64,000 nt of DNA, taken from Okeania sp. SIO2C9 (GTDB lineage Bacteria; Cyanobacteriota; Cyanobacteriia; Cyanobacteriales; Microcoleaceae). The stretch lies in assembly GCF_010672455.1 (NCBI RefSeq), contig NZ_JAAHGO010000003.1:55588-119587 (forward strand), in the 5' to 3' direction. The notes under the pieces were generated by a model, which did not search any database, was not told the origin of the DNA, and saw only the letters and a list, made by a program, of their open reading frames with translations. Each line of letters starts with the position of its first letter. Positions within the stretch are counted from its first letter, which is position 1. The position numbers were made by a program, and so were the translations under genes. This document shows positions 47,342 through 57,537 of this stretch, one piece after another.

Positions 47342-47751
47342 ACAAGAAGGAAGAGGGAAGAAGGAATAAGGAAGAAGGAAAGGGGAAGGGGGAAGAAATA
47401 ATAATTTCCTCATCTGTAGGGGCGAATGGCATTCGCCCTCTTGATTTAGTGTTCGTGCGTAAGTCCTGTTCCTAAAAAAAGAAAGAGGGAAGCAACAACA
47501 ATTTTCTATTCAAATAGATTTTTCCAGAAATTATACCAGCTTTTCCAAGCAACTATTGTAGTACTTTAGATGAAATATATTTACATTTTTGGAGATGTCT
47601 AATAATATTAATAGGACTTACGCATTACAAGGTATTTTCGTCATTGCGACCCACAGAGAAGCAATCTCAAACCCTAGTTTTTTTTACCTCATGGGTAAGT
47701 CCTGATTGATTGAAATATAATACCACTATATAAATTTTTGGGTTAAATATT
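47342..47751. other. Intergenic region
   Basis: It contains GAAGGAAGAGGGAAGAAGG purine repeats just upstream of the glycosyltransferase start, a GGGGCGAATGGCATTCGCCC palindrome at 47419-47438, and a fragment of the CATTGCGA element near 47642. It presumably includes the tenA promoter (AT-rich from 47700). Confidence 0.5.
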
Positions 47752-48393
47752 ATGATATCAAATAATTTATGGAAAATAAATCAACAATTAGCAACAGTCT
47801 GTTTATCCCATCCTTTTGTGCAAGGAATTGCTAACGGTACACTGCCTCATAAAAGTTTTGCTTATTATGTGGGACAAGATGCTTTTTTCCTCAGAGCATT
47901 TGCTCGTGCTTACAGTATTGCTGCAGCTAAGTCCCCAGACTGGAAAATATTTGAACTGTTTCATGCTCTCGCAGGTGCGGTAAAAGAGGAACTACAACTT
48001 CATCAAAACTATGCTGCAAAATGGGGAGTCAACCTAGAAACTATTACGCCAGGATTTTCTACACGGCGTTACACAGATTTTCTGCTAGCAACAGCTTGGA
48101 GTAATAATATTGGAGCGATCGCCACAGCAATGACTCCTTGTATGCGACTTTATGCTTTTTTGGGACAAAAGTTAGCTACACCACAAATTCCAGAGCATCA
48201 ATATTCTGAATGGATTCGTACTTACAGCAGTCATGATTTTGAACATTTGACGCAAAAGCTGGAGAAAGTGATAGACAATTACGCAGACAATATTCAAGAA
48301 GCAGAATCAATTTACTGTTATGCCATGCTCTGCGAACGAGATTTCTTTCAGGCAGCTTGGGAAATGGCAGGTGTCAACAGAGTAGGGGACTAG
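47752..48393 (+). CDS. TenA family protein (thiaminase II-like)
   Basis: This 213-residue protein has typical TenA length. Visible are FVQGIANGTLPHKSFAYYVG, QDAFFLRAFARAYSIAAAKS (active-site Asp/Tyr helix), HALAGAVKEELQLHQNYAAK (Glu pair and His), and TAMTPCMRLYAFLG, in which the Cys of the P-C-x-x-Y motif is kept (about 130). The C-terminal CERDFFQAAWEM has the final Glu. TenA enzymes salvage thiamin by hydrolysing aminopyrimidine derivatives. No thi gene is adjacent. Confidence 0.93.
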   Translation: MISNNLWKINQQLATVCLSHPFVQGIANGTLPHKSFAYYVGQDAFFLRAFARAYSIAAAKSPDWKIFELFHALAGAVKEELQLHQNYAAKWGVNLETITPGFSTRRYTDFLLATAWSNNIGAIATAMTPCMRLYAFLGQKLATPQIPEHQYSEWIRTYSSHDFEHLTQKLEKVIDNYADNIQEAESIYCYAMLCERDFFQAAWEMAGVNRVGD

Positions 48394-49412
<1,019 letters not shown>

Positions 49413-50753
49413 CTAACGTCCCAACTTATTCGGAATACCTTCACAACCACCAGGTATCTTTCTTCTACTTTTTTCACCAGACCAAGCACAACAATAATAA
49501 CGTTGTTCGTCAGACAACCGCTTAACTCCATTAAAGTCAACATTTTCTACCACTGCACCAGTACAAACACCTGTTTGATAGTTAGGTACATGAGTACGAC
49601 TGCGAGGAGTAGCAGTTTCCGCACTACCATAGAAAAATCTTGCTCCCCTCAAGTCAGCACCCACCAGACTTGCTTCATACAAAATAGTACGGGAAAAGTT
49701 GGCTTTGACCAAGTCACAATAACTAAGATTAGCTCTGACAAGATTAGCGTCACTTAATTCTGTCCACCGCAAATCTGTTTTTGTCAGGTCAGCACCAGCT
49801 AACATTACTCCTAAGTCAATCACGCGAATACCATATTCCCTATCTTCCGCATAACCTCCATTACCATCTAAAATAGGCCGACCAAGTTGGCGATCGCGCT
49901 TAATCGGTGTTATTAATCTAGACTGAGATAAAAATCTGAGAATTTTCGCTTTACCTTCTCCATCTACACTTTTAATAATAGCTGCTGTACGTCCTTCAGC
50001 GATCGCTCTTTCCTGTGGCCAATCTTCCAAGAAACCTTTTTCATCCATTGCCAGATCGGAAACTCCTTGAAAGTAAGCATCAATGGTTTGTTGTTGAGTG
50101 ATGCGGTTTTGCTGAATGGTCAAATCTTTGGAAATAACGTATTGTCGCCAAGCTACATATACAGCAATAATTGCAATTAAGATTTGACCCAAAGCTCCGA
50201 TGAGTTCGCCCACCGCTCCAATGGCATCCCAGTTAATCTGAATATTACGAGTACCTGGTTCTTGGTTTGCCCCACTTAACATTAGTAAGCCAACAATAGC
50301 GGCCAATATGCCAAAGCAAGCAATAATCAGGTTACGCCAAACTGGAGGAATGAGGGTTTTCCAGACTTTACCCCAACTAGGCCAAATCATTCTGATTGAA
50401 GCTGCCATTGCCACAACCGCACTGGTATAACCAAGCAGCACATTATCCATCGCTAACCCCAGAATCATTACTGCAATTGCTGTGAGGGAGACAATGGACG
50501 TAATTCGATTCTTTGGCCCTTCATCTACTTGATTGTTTGCCAAACCATTGAGCTGTGTAGCAGAAGCGGGTAGCATTTGTTCTATTTCATTTTCTACCAA
50601 GTTTAATTGTTCTATTGGTGTTTTTACAGGAGCGATTGCTGCTTTTGTACCATTAGAATTTTCTGAGGTAGGACTGGTGTTTGGAGAATTAGTTGGAGAA
50701 GAGTTTGAATCATTATTCATAGAATTTTTAATTTTTATTTTTTTGACAGACAA
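49413..50753 (-). CDS. Membrane protein with pentapeptide repeats
   Basis: This 446-residue protein has an Asn/Ser-rich cytosolic tail (1-40). Hydrophobic helices follow at about 85-120 (TSIVSLTAIAVMILGLAMDN) and 142-162 (LIIACFGILAAIVGLLML), with another near 185-205 (LIGALGQILIAIIAVYVAW). A coiled region comes next, then a pentapeptide block at about 310-385 with A(D/N)LxX units (AGADLTKTDLRWTELSDANL, RANLSYCDLVKANFSRTILY). The C-terminus ends in a Cys-containing tail. Pentapeptide repeats form a right-handed beta-helix; the role here is unknown. Confidence 0.88.
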   Translation of the reverse strand: MSVKKIKIKNSMNNDSNSSPTNSPNTSPTSENSNGTKAAIAPVKTPIEQLNLVENEIEQMLPASATQLNGLANNQVDEGPKNRITSIVSLTAIAVMILGLAMDNVLLGYTSAVVAMAASIRMIWPSWGKVWKTLIPPVWRNLIIACFGILAAIVGLLMLSGANQEPGTRNIQINWDAIGAVGELIGALGQILIAIIAVYVAWRQYVISKDLTIQQNRITQQQTIDAYFQGVSDLAMDEKGFLEDWPQERAIAEGRTAAIIKSVDGEGKAKILRFLSQSRLITPIKRDRQLGRPILDGNGGYAEDREYGIRVIDLGVMLAGADLTKTDLRWTELSDANLVRANLSYCDLVKANFSRTILYEASLVGADLRGARFFYGSAETATPRSRTHVPNYQTGVCTGAVVENVDFNGVKRLSDEQRYYCCAWSGEKSRRKIPGGCEGIPNKLGR

Positions 50754-51172
50754 TTAATTAGTTAAGTTTTTGTAATATCTATAAAAAGCTAGAAAGATTA
50801 GGAAAGGGAAGTTATACCAATAATTTTACGGGTAAGTTTAGCTAGAGGTTAGGCTTTATATCAATTATATTGGGACTAAACCTATCAAGACAAAGGTTAA
50901 CTGCTGCCTATAAGTCAAAAGTCAAAAGTCAAAAGCAAAAATATTGATTAATCTCGGACTCAGGCCAGAGAAAAAATTTATACTGTTGTGTTAATTGATT
51001 AATATAGGGATTTTGATTAATTAATATCAGGACTTCGACTTTGGGTTGGATTTGATAAGTTAGCTTGACTATTCATGGCTCAGAGGCCGTGTATTTTCTA
51101 TTAGGATAGATAGAAAGAGGTTCAAAAAGTACCTTTGTTTCAAATTTAGCCATTTTTTGTAAGTGTAAAATT
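50754..51172. other. Intergenic region between divergent genes
   Basis: About 420 bp with an AAAAGTC repeat near 50912-50935 and AT-rich sequence. It must hold promoters for the pentapeptide gene and def. No gene was seen. Confidence 0.5.
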
Positions 51173-51739
51173 ATGACAACTTCTGAAATTCTAGTTAAGA
51201 AGGAAAAATTAAAGAACCCACCTTTGGAAATAAATTATTTGGGCGATCGCTCTTTGCGTCAGTCAGCGAAGCGGGTGACTAAGGTAGATGATGATATTCG
51301 GAAACTGATACGAGAAATGCTCCAAACTATGTATACTGCTGATGGTATTGGTCTGGCTGCACCCCAGGTGGCTGTCCAAAAACAAGTAATTGTGATAGAC
51401 TGCGAGCTAGATAATCCCGCTACGCCCCCTCTAGTTTTGATTAATCCTACAATCAAAAGGTATGGCAAAGAAGTTTGTCTTTTCCAAGAAGGATGTTTGA
51501 GTATTCCTGGGGTTTATTTAGATGTTAAACGTCCCGCAATAATTGAAGTTGCCTACAAAGATGAAAATGGTCGTCCGAAAACTCTTCAGGCTAAAGAATT
51601 ATTATCTAGAGCAATTCAGCATGAAATGGACCATCTTCAAGGGGTGCTATTTGTAGACCGAGTAGAAAATAAATTGGCACTGAATGAAGAGTTGACTAAG
51701 CATAAGTTCTCTCCTAAAGCTGTTAAATCTGTTGCTTAA
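51173..51739 (+). CDS. def: Peptide deformylase
   Basis: This 188-residue protein has all three metal-site motifs: GIGLAAPQVA (G-x-G-x-A-A-x-Q, about 60-69), EGCLSIPG (Cys ligand, about 106-113) and QHEMDHLQGVLF (H-E-x-x-H, about 148-159). It removes the formyl group from nascent peptides in the cytosol. The first ATG gives a short polar lead before LEINYLGDRSLRQSAKRV. It pairs in function with the initiator tRNA present elsewhere in the window, but is not linked to fmt here. Confidence 0.96.
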   Translation: MTTSEILVKKEKLKNPPLEINYLGDRSLRQSAKRVTKVDDDIRKLIREMLQTMYTADGIGLAAPQVAVQKQVIVIDCELDNPATPPLVLINPTIKRYGKEVCLFQEGCLSIPGVYLDVKRPAIIEVAYKDENGRPKTLQAKELLSRAIQHEMDHLQGVLFVDRVENKLALNEELTKHKFSPKAVKSVA

Positions 51740-51853
51740 AGTCTCGCGAAATTAATACAAAAGCAATAGTCCAGAAGTCTAAGATTTATCAGTTCTTAAC
51801 TTTAGTGCATATCATAAAAAATCAAAACAGTCAATATTTTTGGAGAAGAAAGT

Positions 51854-52054
51854 ATGGTAGGAACTCCTAAATCAACATTGCTTTTGGGTGGGTGTTGTAT
51901 AGCAGCGATCGCAGCAGTTGGTTCTATTTTTGAGTTATCTTCTGGGGAACCAGAATTAGGTGGTCTAGTAACAGGGATAATTTTGAGTCTGAGCATTCCT
52001 CTAGCTACTTTACTCTTTTATTTAGCAATTCAAGACGCTAAGGCGAATCAGTAG
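51854..52054 (+). CDS. Small hypothetical membrane protein
   Basis: This 66-residue protein has two predicted membrane helices, about residues 8-28 (LLLGGCCIAAIAAVGSIFEL) and 35-60 (LGGLVTGIILSLSIPLATLL). It has a ribosome-binding site (GGAGAAGAAAGT) seven bases before ATG. It is the kind of short conserved cyanobacterial membrane protein often left unnamed. It lies 114 bp after def, probably transcribed separately or by read-through. Confidence 0.65.
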   Translation: MVGTPKSTLLLGGCCIAAIAAVGSIFELSSGEPELGGLVTGIILSLSIPLATLLFYLAIQDAKANQ

Positions 52055-52334
52055 AAATTAAAGAAGCACTCAGCACTCAGCACTCAGCAAGATTATTTTT
52101 TTGAACCTGTCAGAAAGGGGATACGCGACCCCTAATAAAATTAAACGACAAGCTAGAAGTCGGGGATTTAAACCCAAGCTTTTAGCCCCCTGAAAGCTGT
52201 TTGCGGAGGATTCCGGTACGGAAAATGCTGATAGCTAGTTAAGCAATGAACAATGAACAATTTTTAATTGACAATTAATTGTTCATTGCTTATCAATAAT
52301 TATTTTGACTACAAATTTTAAAGATATCTAAAAA

Positions 52335-53696
52335 ATGGCATTTCTGCGACAACTGTCTACAAGAGGGGTATATGAGGAAAAACTCATAAAAGAGTATCTA
52401 TCTGAGACAGAGGAGGTAGTGCTAGGACGTGATCCAAAGTGTCAAATTGTTCTAGAGACAAAATTGTATAGAACGGTTTCTCGCCGTCATGCGCTAATTC
52501 GTATTCAGACTAAACAGACCAAAACTACTGGTTTAATATGGGAAATCTGCGACCTCAATAGTTCTAATGGTACTTATATTAATGGACGAAGAATACAGGG
52601 AAGTCAAATTTTACAGGTGGGCGATCGTATTCGTCTGGGTTACAAAGGGCCAGAATTCATCTTTGATAATTTATCCCACCAAAAACCTACCTCATTAGTA
52701 TCACCATCAGTAAACCCTACTTCACTTCCTGTTAATTCTGTTGGTAGTGTTGAAGATCTTGGAGATACTGGTTCGATAACTTTGACCCAGTTATTTCCTA
52801 TTGCCTCTACAGGAAAGCAATTAGCTAAAAAAGCCTATCTTTATCCAGGTATTATCACTGTATTTTTTGTGATTTTAATGTTTTTAACAGTGGGTCAAGT
52901 AATAGCTTTCAATGTTTTATTGGCAGCTTATATTGCTAGTGCAGCTTATTATTTTGTTTATCAACTTTGTGGCAAAAAAAAACCTTGGTGGGTATTATTT
53001 GGAGTAGCTTTAACAACTGTTATTATCTTATTAAGTCCAATTTTGACATTGTTTATTGGAGTATTTCGTTTTATACTTCCTGGTGATATATCAGTAAATC
53101 CTCAACAAGTTGGCTTTCTTGATTTCCTGATTATAATGTTTTTTGGTGCAGGATTAATGGAGGAATTGTTAAAAGCATTACCCGTGTTTTTAGTACTATT
53201 AATAGGTCGTAATTTACCCGCTCCTTGGGGAAACAAAATTGGTGTTTGGGAACCTTTAGATGGAATTTTATTAGGTACAGCTTCTGCAGTAGGATTTACT
53301 TTATTAGAAACTCTAGGACAATATGTTCCGAGTATTGTGGATAGTGCTAGTTTACAATTGGGAGTAGATGGGAGTCAATTGGTAGGATTACAATTGTTAA
53401 TTCCCAGAATTTTAGGTTCAGTAGCTGGACACATGGCTTATAGTGGTTATTTTGGTTATTTTATCGGGTTAAGTGTTTTAAGACGTCGTAATAGTTGGTT
53501 AATTTTGGGAGTTGGTTATTTTACCGCATCTATTCTTCATGCTTTATGGAATGCTTCTGGGATTTTAAATATTTTTCTTTTGGCATTTGTAGGAGTACTT
53601 TCTTATGCTTTTTTAGGAGCAGCTATTTTAAAAGCAAGAGTTCTCTCTCCGACAAGAAATGAAAATTTTGCGACTCAGGCTATAGTTAATAAATGA
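52335..53696 (+). CDS. FHA domain fused to a PrsW-type intramembrane metalloprotease
   Basis: This is a 453-residue protein. Residues about 15-110 form an FHA phosphopeptide-binding domain (VVLGRDPKCQIV, TVSRRHALIRI, LNSSNGTYINGRRI, VGDRIRLGY). The rest is a multi-helix membrane part with the PrsW signature: GLMEELLKALPVFLVLL (E-E-x-x-K, about 275-291), then HMAYSGYFGYFIG and SILHALWNASGI (H-A-x-W, about 399-410), which supply further zinc ligands. PrsW proteases cut anti-sigma factors and other membrane proteins. The FHA part suggests recruitment by Ser/Thr phosphorylation. The domains are read from motifs. Confidence 0.9.
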   Translation: MAFLRQLSTRGVYEEKLIKEYLSETEEVVLGRDPKCQIVLETKLYRTVSRRHALIRIQTKQTKTTGLIWEICDLNSSNGTYINGRRIQGSQILQVGDRIRLGYKGPEFIFDNLSHQKPTSLVSPSVNPTSLPVNSVGSVEDLGDTGSITLTQLFPIASTGKQLAKKAYLYPGIITVFFVILMFLTVGQVIAFNVLLAAYIASAAYYFVYQLCGKKKPWWVLFGVALTTVIILLSPILTLFIGVFRFILPGDISVNPQQVGFLDFLIIMFFGAGLMEELLKALPVFLVLLIGRNLPAPWGNKIGVWEPLDGILLGTASAVGFTLLETLGQYVPSIVDSASLQLGVDGSQLVGLQLLIPRILGSVAGHMAYSGYFGYFIGLSVLRRRNSWLILGVGYFTASILHALWNASGILNIFLLAFVGVLSYAFLGAAILKARVLSPTRNENFATQAIVNK

Positions 53697-54164
53697 AATT
53701 GTATTGGAGGGAAAAAAAGTAGTATTAACCATGGTCTATAGGTTTTGGCTTTGTGACCATATTACATTTAGTAAAACCCACAATTCAACTAATTTCACCA
53801 AAAGCTATTTGATTGAGGAAGTGTTGATATAGTGGTTATTATCCTCGATCAGTTCAACAATGAATAATGAATAATGAATAATTACCTCTCCATGAATTGA
53901 AGAGGATTGACAAATTCATGAAAATTTTTCTTCACAGGAGTCGATTGGATATGGCGAGGAGACCTCGCCATCCCATCCTAGGTCATGCTGCGCAAACGAC
54001 CGCTTATTATCCCCTATCCAAGGGGAGACGCATACCCACAATTTTTCGGTAAAGTATTTTTTTTATTCCTTATTCCCTGCTTTTTGTTGCCTATTGCCTG
54101 TTGCCTAAAATCTAAAACTTGTATATCTCATCAATTTTCAAAACGCTATATATATAAAAAATAT

Positions 54165-54192
54165 CACCCAGTTAAATATATTTAACTGGGTG
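54165..54192. terminator. Perfect palindromic hairpin
   Basis: CACCCAGTTAAATA at 54165 and its mirror TATTTAACTGGGTG form a 14-base perfect stem with almost no loop, followed by purines rather than a clear T run. It may be a bidirectional terminator or a repeat relic. It lies about 470 bp after the FHA-PrsW gene. Confidence 0.45.
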
Positions 54193-54248
54193 AGAAAAAG
54201 ATGCCTAGTTTAAGCTTTAAAAACTCGATTTGCTATCCTAATACTTTA

Positions 54249-54425
54249 TATCAAATCCGATAGCATCGGTGTTATTTCGTTGAAGATATAGAGTCTACAT
54301 TGTAGGGGCGCAATTGCGAAGCCCATGCCGTCAGGCTATATGGCCATTCGCCCCTACCTATTGTATGACGATGACAGAATTATATTACTCCGATTTCTCG
54401 GGAACCGTAGCCAACGGATTTGATA
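54249..54425. mobile_element. Inverted-repeat element with TATCAAATCCG ends
   Basis: The left end TATCAAATCCG and the right end CGGATTTGATA are exact inverted repeats 177 bp apart. The inside contains TAGCATCGGT (shared with the TATCATGTCCGG copies) and a GGGGCGCAATTGCG...CATTCGCCCC palindrome. A truncated relative lies at 38690-38780. Confidence 0.65.
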
Positions 54426-54482
54426 TTACTGATTCACCACCGATTAATCAATGAGAAAATTTTTAGAGAAATCTAGAGGAAA

Positions 54483-56774
54483 ATGAGCCCAAAGAAAAAA
54501 TTGATAATTTGGCTGCTAACTGTGTTATTAACGGTGATGGCAGTTATAGTTACTACTAAATTTCAGGAACAAAATCAAGAAAATATAACGATCGCGATAG
54601 CTGCTCCCTTAAGCAATGCCGGAGCAGTGACAGAAAGAGTAGGCAAATCAATGGTTAGAGGGGCGCAACTCTACATTGAGCAGGTAAACAAAGCTGGCGG
54701 AATTCAAGGCAAGCAGTTGCAACTACAAATTTATGATGATCAAGGGAAAATAGACATAGCTGAGAAAGTAGCTCGGGAGATTGTCCAATCTCCAGCGATC
54801 GCCGTCATTGGTCACTATTCTAGTAGCGCATCTCTGGCAGCTGGAAAAATTTATCAAGCCACTGGCATTCCAGCCATAAGTGGTTCAGCAACTGCCGACG
54901 CAGTAACCGCAGATAATGAGTGGTACTTCCGTACAATTTTTAACGACAGCTTTCAAGGCAAATTTATCGCTACTTACTTGAGAAAAGTTCTAGGATATTC
55001 AGAAATTAGTATTATCCGGGGTTACGATGCTTACGGTTTAAACTTAGGTAAAACTATTGAAACAGCTTTTCGGGAACTAGGAGGAGAGATAGTAGCTCAG
55101 TGGCAACTACCAACAAACCAGAGCAAAGTTACAGATCGGATAATTATTCAGGAATTGGAGGAACTCAAAGAGGATGAGCGACTTCCAGAAGCAATTGTCT
55201 TTGCTACTAATCGCGATCAAGTGACGAACTTACTCCGGGAAATCAAAAATCGCAATCTGAATTTATTCCTATTTGGTGGTGATGATATAGGTGATGTAGG
55301 TATTGCTCAATCTTTTACTGACCTTCCTGAAGAAAAAGAAACTCCAGGATTCTTTACCAACGGCCTTTTCGCCATAGTACCAATTATCTATGACGTAGCT
55401 AATGATCGAACTCAAGAATTTAGGAAAACATTTGAAAAGGTTTACGAAATTCCCCCCGGTTGGTCTGCTGCTTCTTACTATGATGCTACCACCGCAGTTG
55501 TCGAAGCTATTCATCGTACTCTGTTAACAGAGAAAGATTTAGCAAAATCAGCTTTTACTGGTAAAGATATTAAAAAAGATCGTTCTAGGGTTAGAAAGGC
55601 TTTGCTTCGGTTCGACAGTCCCGATACTGCTGTCGAAACAGGAACGAGAAGATTTTACTTTGATAGGAATAATACTGTTGCTGTTCCTCCTAGTGTGGGA
55701 ATCTTTGACCATGGTCAGATTGTATCAGCTTTTACCCAACTACAAATAATTCCCAATATCGAGGCAATTTTAAATTCAGATGCAAAAATCGCTAGTGGGA
55801 ATATTTTACAAATGGGGCAGCAATACTTGGAAAAAACTGACATTGTTTATGTAGGTCTTGACATCAACAAAGTTAACTATCTAGACGAGAAAAGTTCAAC
55901 CTATGTTGTGGATTTTTATTTGTGGTTTAGATATAAAGGTAATCTGAATCCTGATCAAATTGAGTTTAGCAACTATGGAATCGAGCGTTTAGACTCTGGA
56001 GAAAGGTTAACTATCGGAGAACCTATACAAAGCGGGGAAGAAAATGGAGTTAAGTATAAAATATATAGAATTAAAGCCGATTTTCACGAAGAGTTTGATT
56101 TTCACAGTTACCCGTTTGATAAACAGCGTTTAAGTGTAAGGTTTCGACATACAGAGCTAACAAGAGATCGGTTGATTTATGCTATTGACTTAATTGGTAT
56201 GCAAAATATTACTAGAAAGGAATTATTTAACCAGTGGAAACAAAAAGTTTTCAAAGAAATTACCTCTTGGACACCTACAAAAATAACTTTTTTCCAAAAT
56301 ACTCTAGTAAATGATTCTACACTAGGCTATCGGCAATTGATCGACACTAAGTCAAATTTAGAATACTCCCAGTTTAATGCTGTCATTGAGATGAAAAGGA
56401 AACTACTCAGTTTCAGTATCAAAAATTTGCTGCCTCTGTGGTTTTTTGTTGTTGTGGCATATCAGTTATTATTTTTGCCTTTCGATCTACTCTCAGCCGA
56501 GTTATTTAGTGGGCTATTACTAGCGATTGTATTTTACCATTTGAGTTTACTAGAGTCTCTGCCTGATGGAATAGGTTATGTTGTGGCCCTTGACTATGCT
56601 TTTTATTTATTGTACTTCTTATGTGGGTTAGAATTAACGCTAGTAACAGTAGGGTCTAGGGACAAGTTTAAAAATAATAAAGCACAGCGTAAACAGTTAA
56701 TTTTATTAGGGAGGGTGCTGTTTCCAGTGATTCTTTTGGTTGGCTCTATATGGCTTTATTTGCTTTATTTATAG
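54483..56774 (+). CDS. Periplasmic binding protein type 1 fused to a pentameric ligand-gated ion channel
   Basis: This is a 763-residue protein. An N-terminal membrane segment (about 7-25) is followed by a type-1 periplasmic binding domain (about 34-420) of the Leu/Ile/Val-binding family: ITIAIAAPLSNAGAVTERVG, GAQLYIEQVNKAGGIQGKQL, VIGHYSSSASLAAGKIYQAT and AASYYDATTAVVEAIHRTLL. After a linker, residues about 452-640 look like the extracellular beta-sandwich of a Cys-loop-type receptor: DIVYVGLDINKVNYLDEKSS, TYVVDFYLWFRYKG, then the pro-loop FDFHSYPFDKQRLSVRF (about 538-554). Four helices follow: M1 about 648-667, M2 about 670-690 (AELFSGLLLAIVFYHLSLLE), M3 about 697-721, M4 about 742-762. As in other bacterial members, the two Cys-loop cysteines are missing. 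The fusion implies that amino-acid-like ligands gate an ion channel. Confidence 0.9.
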   Translation: MSPKKKLIIWLLTVLLTVMAVIVTTKFQEQNQENITIAIAAPLSNAGAVTERVGKSMVRGAQLYIEQVNKAGGIQGKQLQLQIYDDQGKIDIAEKVAREIVQSPAIAVIGHYSSSASLAAGKIYQATGIPAISGSATADAVTADNEWYFRTIFNDSFQGKFIATYLRKVLGYSEISIIRGYDAYGLNLGKTIETAFRELGGEIVAQWQLPTNQSKVTDRIIIQELEELKEDERLPEAIVFATNRDQVTNLLREIKNRNLNLFLFGGDDIGDVGIAQSFTDLPEEKETPGFFTNGLFAIVPIIYDVANDRTQEFRKTFEKVYEIPPGWSAASYYDATTAVVEAIHRTLLTEKDLAKSAFTGKDIKKDRSRVRKALLRFDSPDTAVETGTRRFYFDRNNTVAVPPSVGIFDHGQIVSAFTQLQIIPNIEAILNSDAKIASGNILQMGQQYLEKTDIVYVGLDINKVNYLDEKSSTYVVDFYLWFRYKGNLNPDQIEFSNYGIERLDSGERLTIGEPIQSGEENGVKYKIYRIKADFHEEFDFHSYPFDKQRLSVRFRHTELTRDRLIYAIDLIGMQNITRKELFNQWKQKVFKEITSWTPTKITFFQNTLVNDSTLGYRQLIDTKSNLEYSQFNAVIEMKRKLLSFSIKNLLPLWFFVVVAYQLLFLPFDLLSAELFSGLLLAIVFYHLSLLESLPDGIGYVVALDYAFYLLYFLCGLELTLVTVGSRDKFKNNKAQRKQLILLGRVLFPVILLVGSIWLYLLYL

Positions 56775-57123
56775 CACTGTTGATAGCCCAATAGAAAATA
56801 TTCTACATTCTGCTTTTTGGACTCGCAGAGGGGAAAATTTTCGGGGTTGTGTATGAGGCAATTATGGGTATTTATTGCCCTATATAAATTTCCCCATTAC
56901 TTATATGAAATACGTTAATGTTTGCTACCAAAGATTGATGGGGAGATGGAGAGATTCGTATTATTTGCACAATTTTTTGTATTTTATATTAGGTATGCGT
57001 CCCCATCCTCCGATGGTAATGCAAATTTAACTATTTTCTTGATGAATCCTATATATAGTTTAGTACTTTAGTTTTTTTTGTACACATATAGTGTTTTTCC
57101 GTAAATCATAACTATATTAAAAT
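56775..57123. other. Intergenic region between convergent genes
   Basis: 349 bp of AT-rich sequence between the channel gene and the converging Nudix gene. I see no gene and only weak hairpins. Confidence 0.5.
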
Positions 57124-57537
57124 TTATCTACCAAACTGAGGCCATAACACCTGGACAAAAAAATCATTCAAAATCTTGTTACATTGAAATGCCAGTTGAT
57201 TTTGGTCTAATTCATCTTTAGTAAAATAAGCTAAACGCTGACCTTCATTAAGTTTAATTTCCGTTAAGTCTAAATCTATTTGTTTCCAGAAAACGTAATG
57301 TTCTCTATCATAAATATTGTACTTTTGAAAAAAGTTAATATCTGTTAATTCAATTTCGATTTCTTCCCTTATTTCTCTGCATATACAATCTTCAGGAAGT
57401 TCACTATTTTCAATAAATCCTCCTAATAAATTCCAAGTATTAGGAAAAGGAATAGAATATTTATTATCTCTAAGCACGAGTAAAATTTGCTGAGAGCTGT
57501 TAAACAAAATAATTACACAACCTTGCAGCTTGTTCAT
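57124..57537 (-). CDS. Nudix hydrolase
   Basis: This 137-residue protein has a Nudix fold of normal length. The Nudix box is GGFIENSELPEDCICREIRE followed by EIEIEL (about 40-65). G-x5-E-x7-R-E-U-x-E-E is intact, but the Gly of the final x-G-U is replaced by Glu. The start MNKLQGCVIILFNSSQQILL is typical. Such enzymes cut nucleoside diphosphates linked to other groups using Mg. The specificity is not visible. The ribosome-binding site is AGGAGAAAAA. Confidence 0.87.
   Translation of the reverse strand: MNKLQGCVIILFNSSQQILLVLRDNKYSIPFPNTWNLLGGFIENSELPEDCICREIREEIEIELTDINFFQKYNIYDREHYVFWKQIDLDLTEIKLNEGQRLAYFTKDELDQNQLAFQCNKILNDFFVQVLWPQFGR

Larger units (their letters stand above)
53697..54482. 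other. Intergenic region with dispersed repeats
   Basis: 53860-54055 is a reverse copy of the GGTCGTTTGCGG repeat (ATGAATAATTACCTCTCC, GGATATGGCGAGGAGACC, GCGCAAACGACCGC, CACAATTTTTCGG). It is followed by a hairpin near 54165 and an element at 54249-54425. No gene is credible here; the open frame at 53985-54185 runs through repeats. Confidence 0.55.

Noticed and set aside
47342..47413. Upstream start for the glycosyltransferase
   Set aside because: The extra 24 codons come from a GAAGGAAGAGGG simple repeat. [12 protein letters not shown] at 47341 is the family's normal start.
53985..54185. 66-codon frame on the plus strand
   Set aside because: It lies across a dispersed repeat, a simple repeat and a hairpin and has no family-like content.
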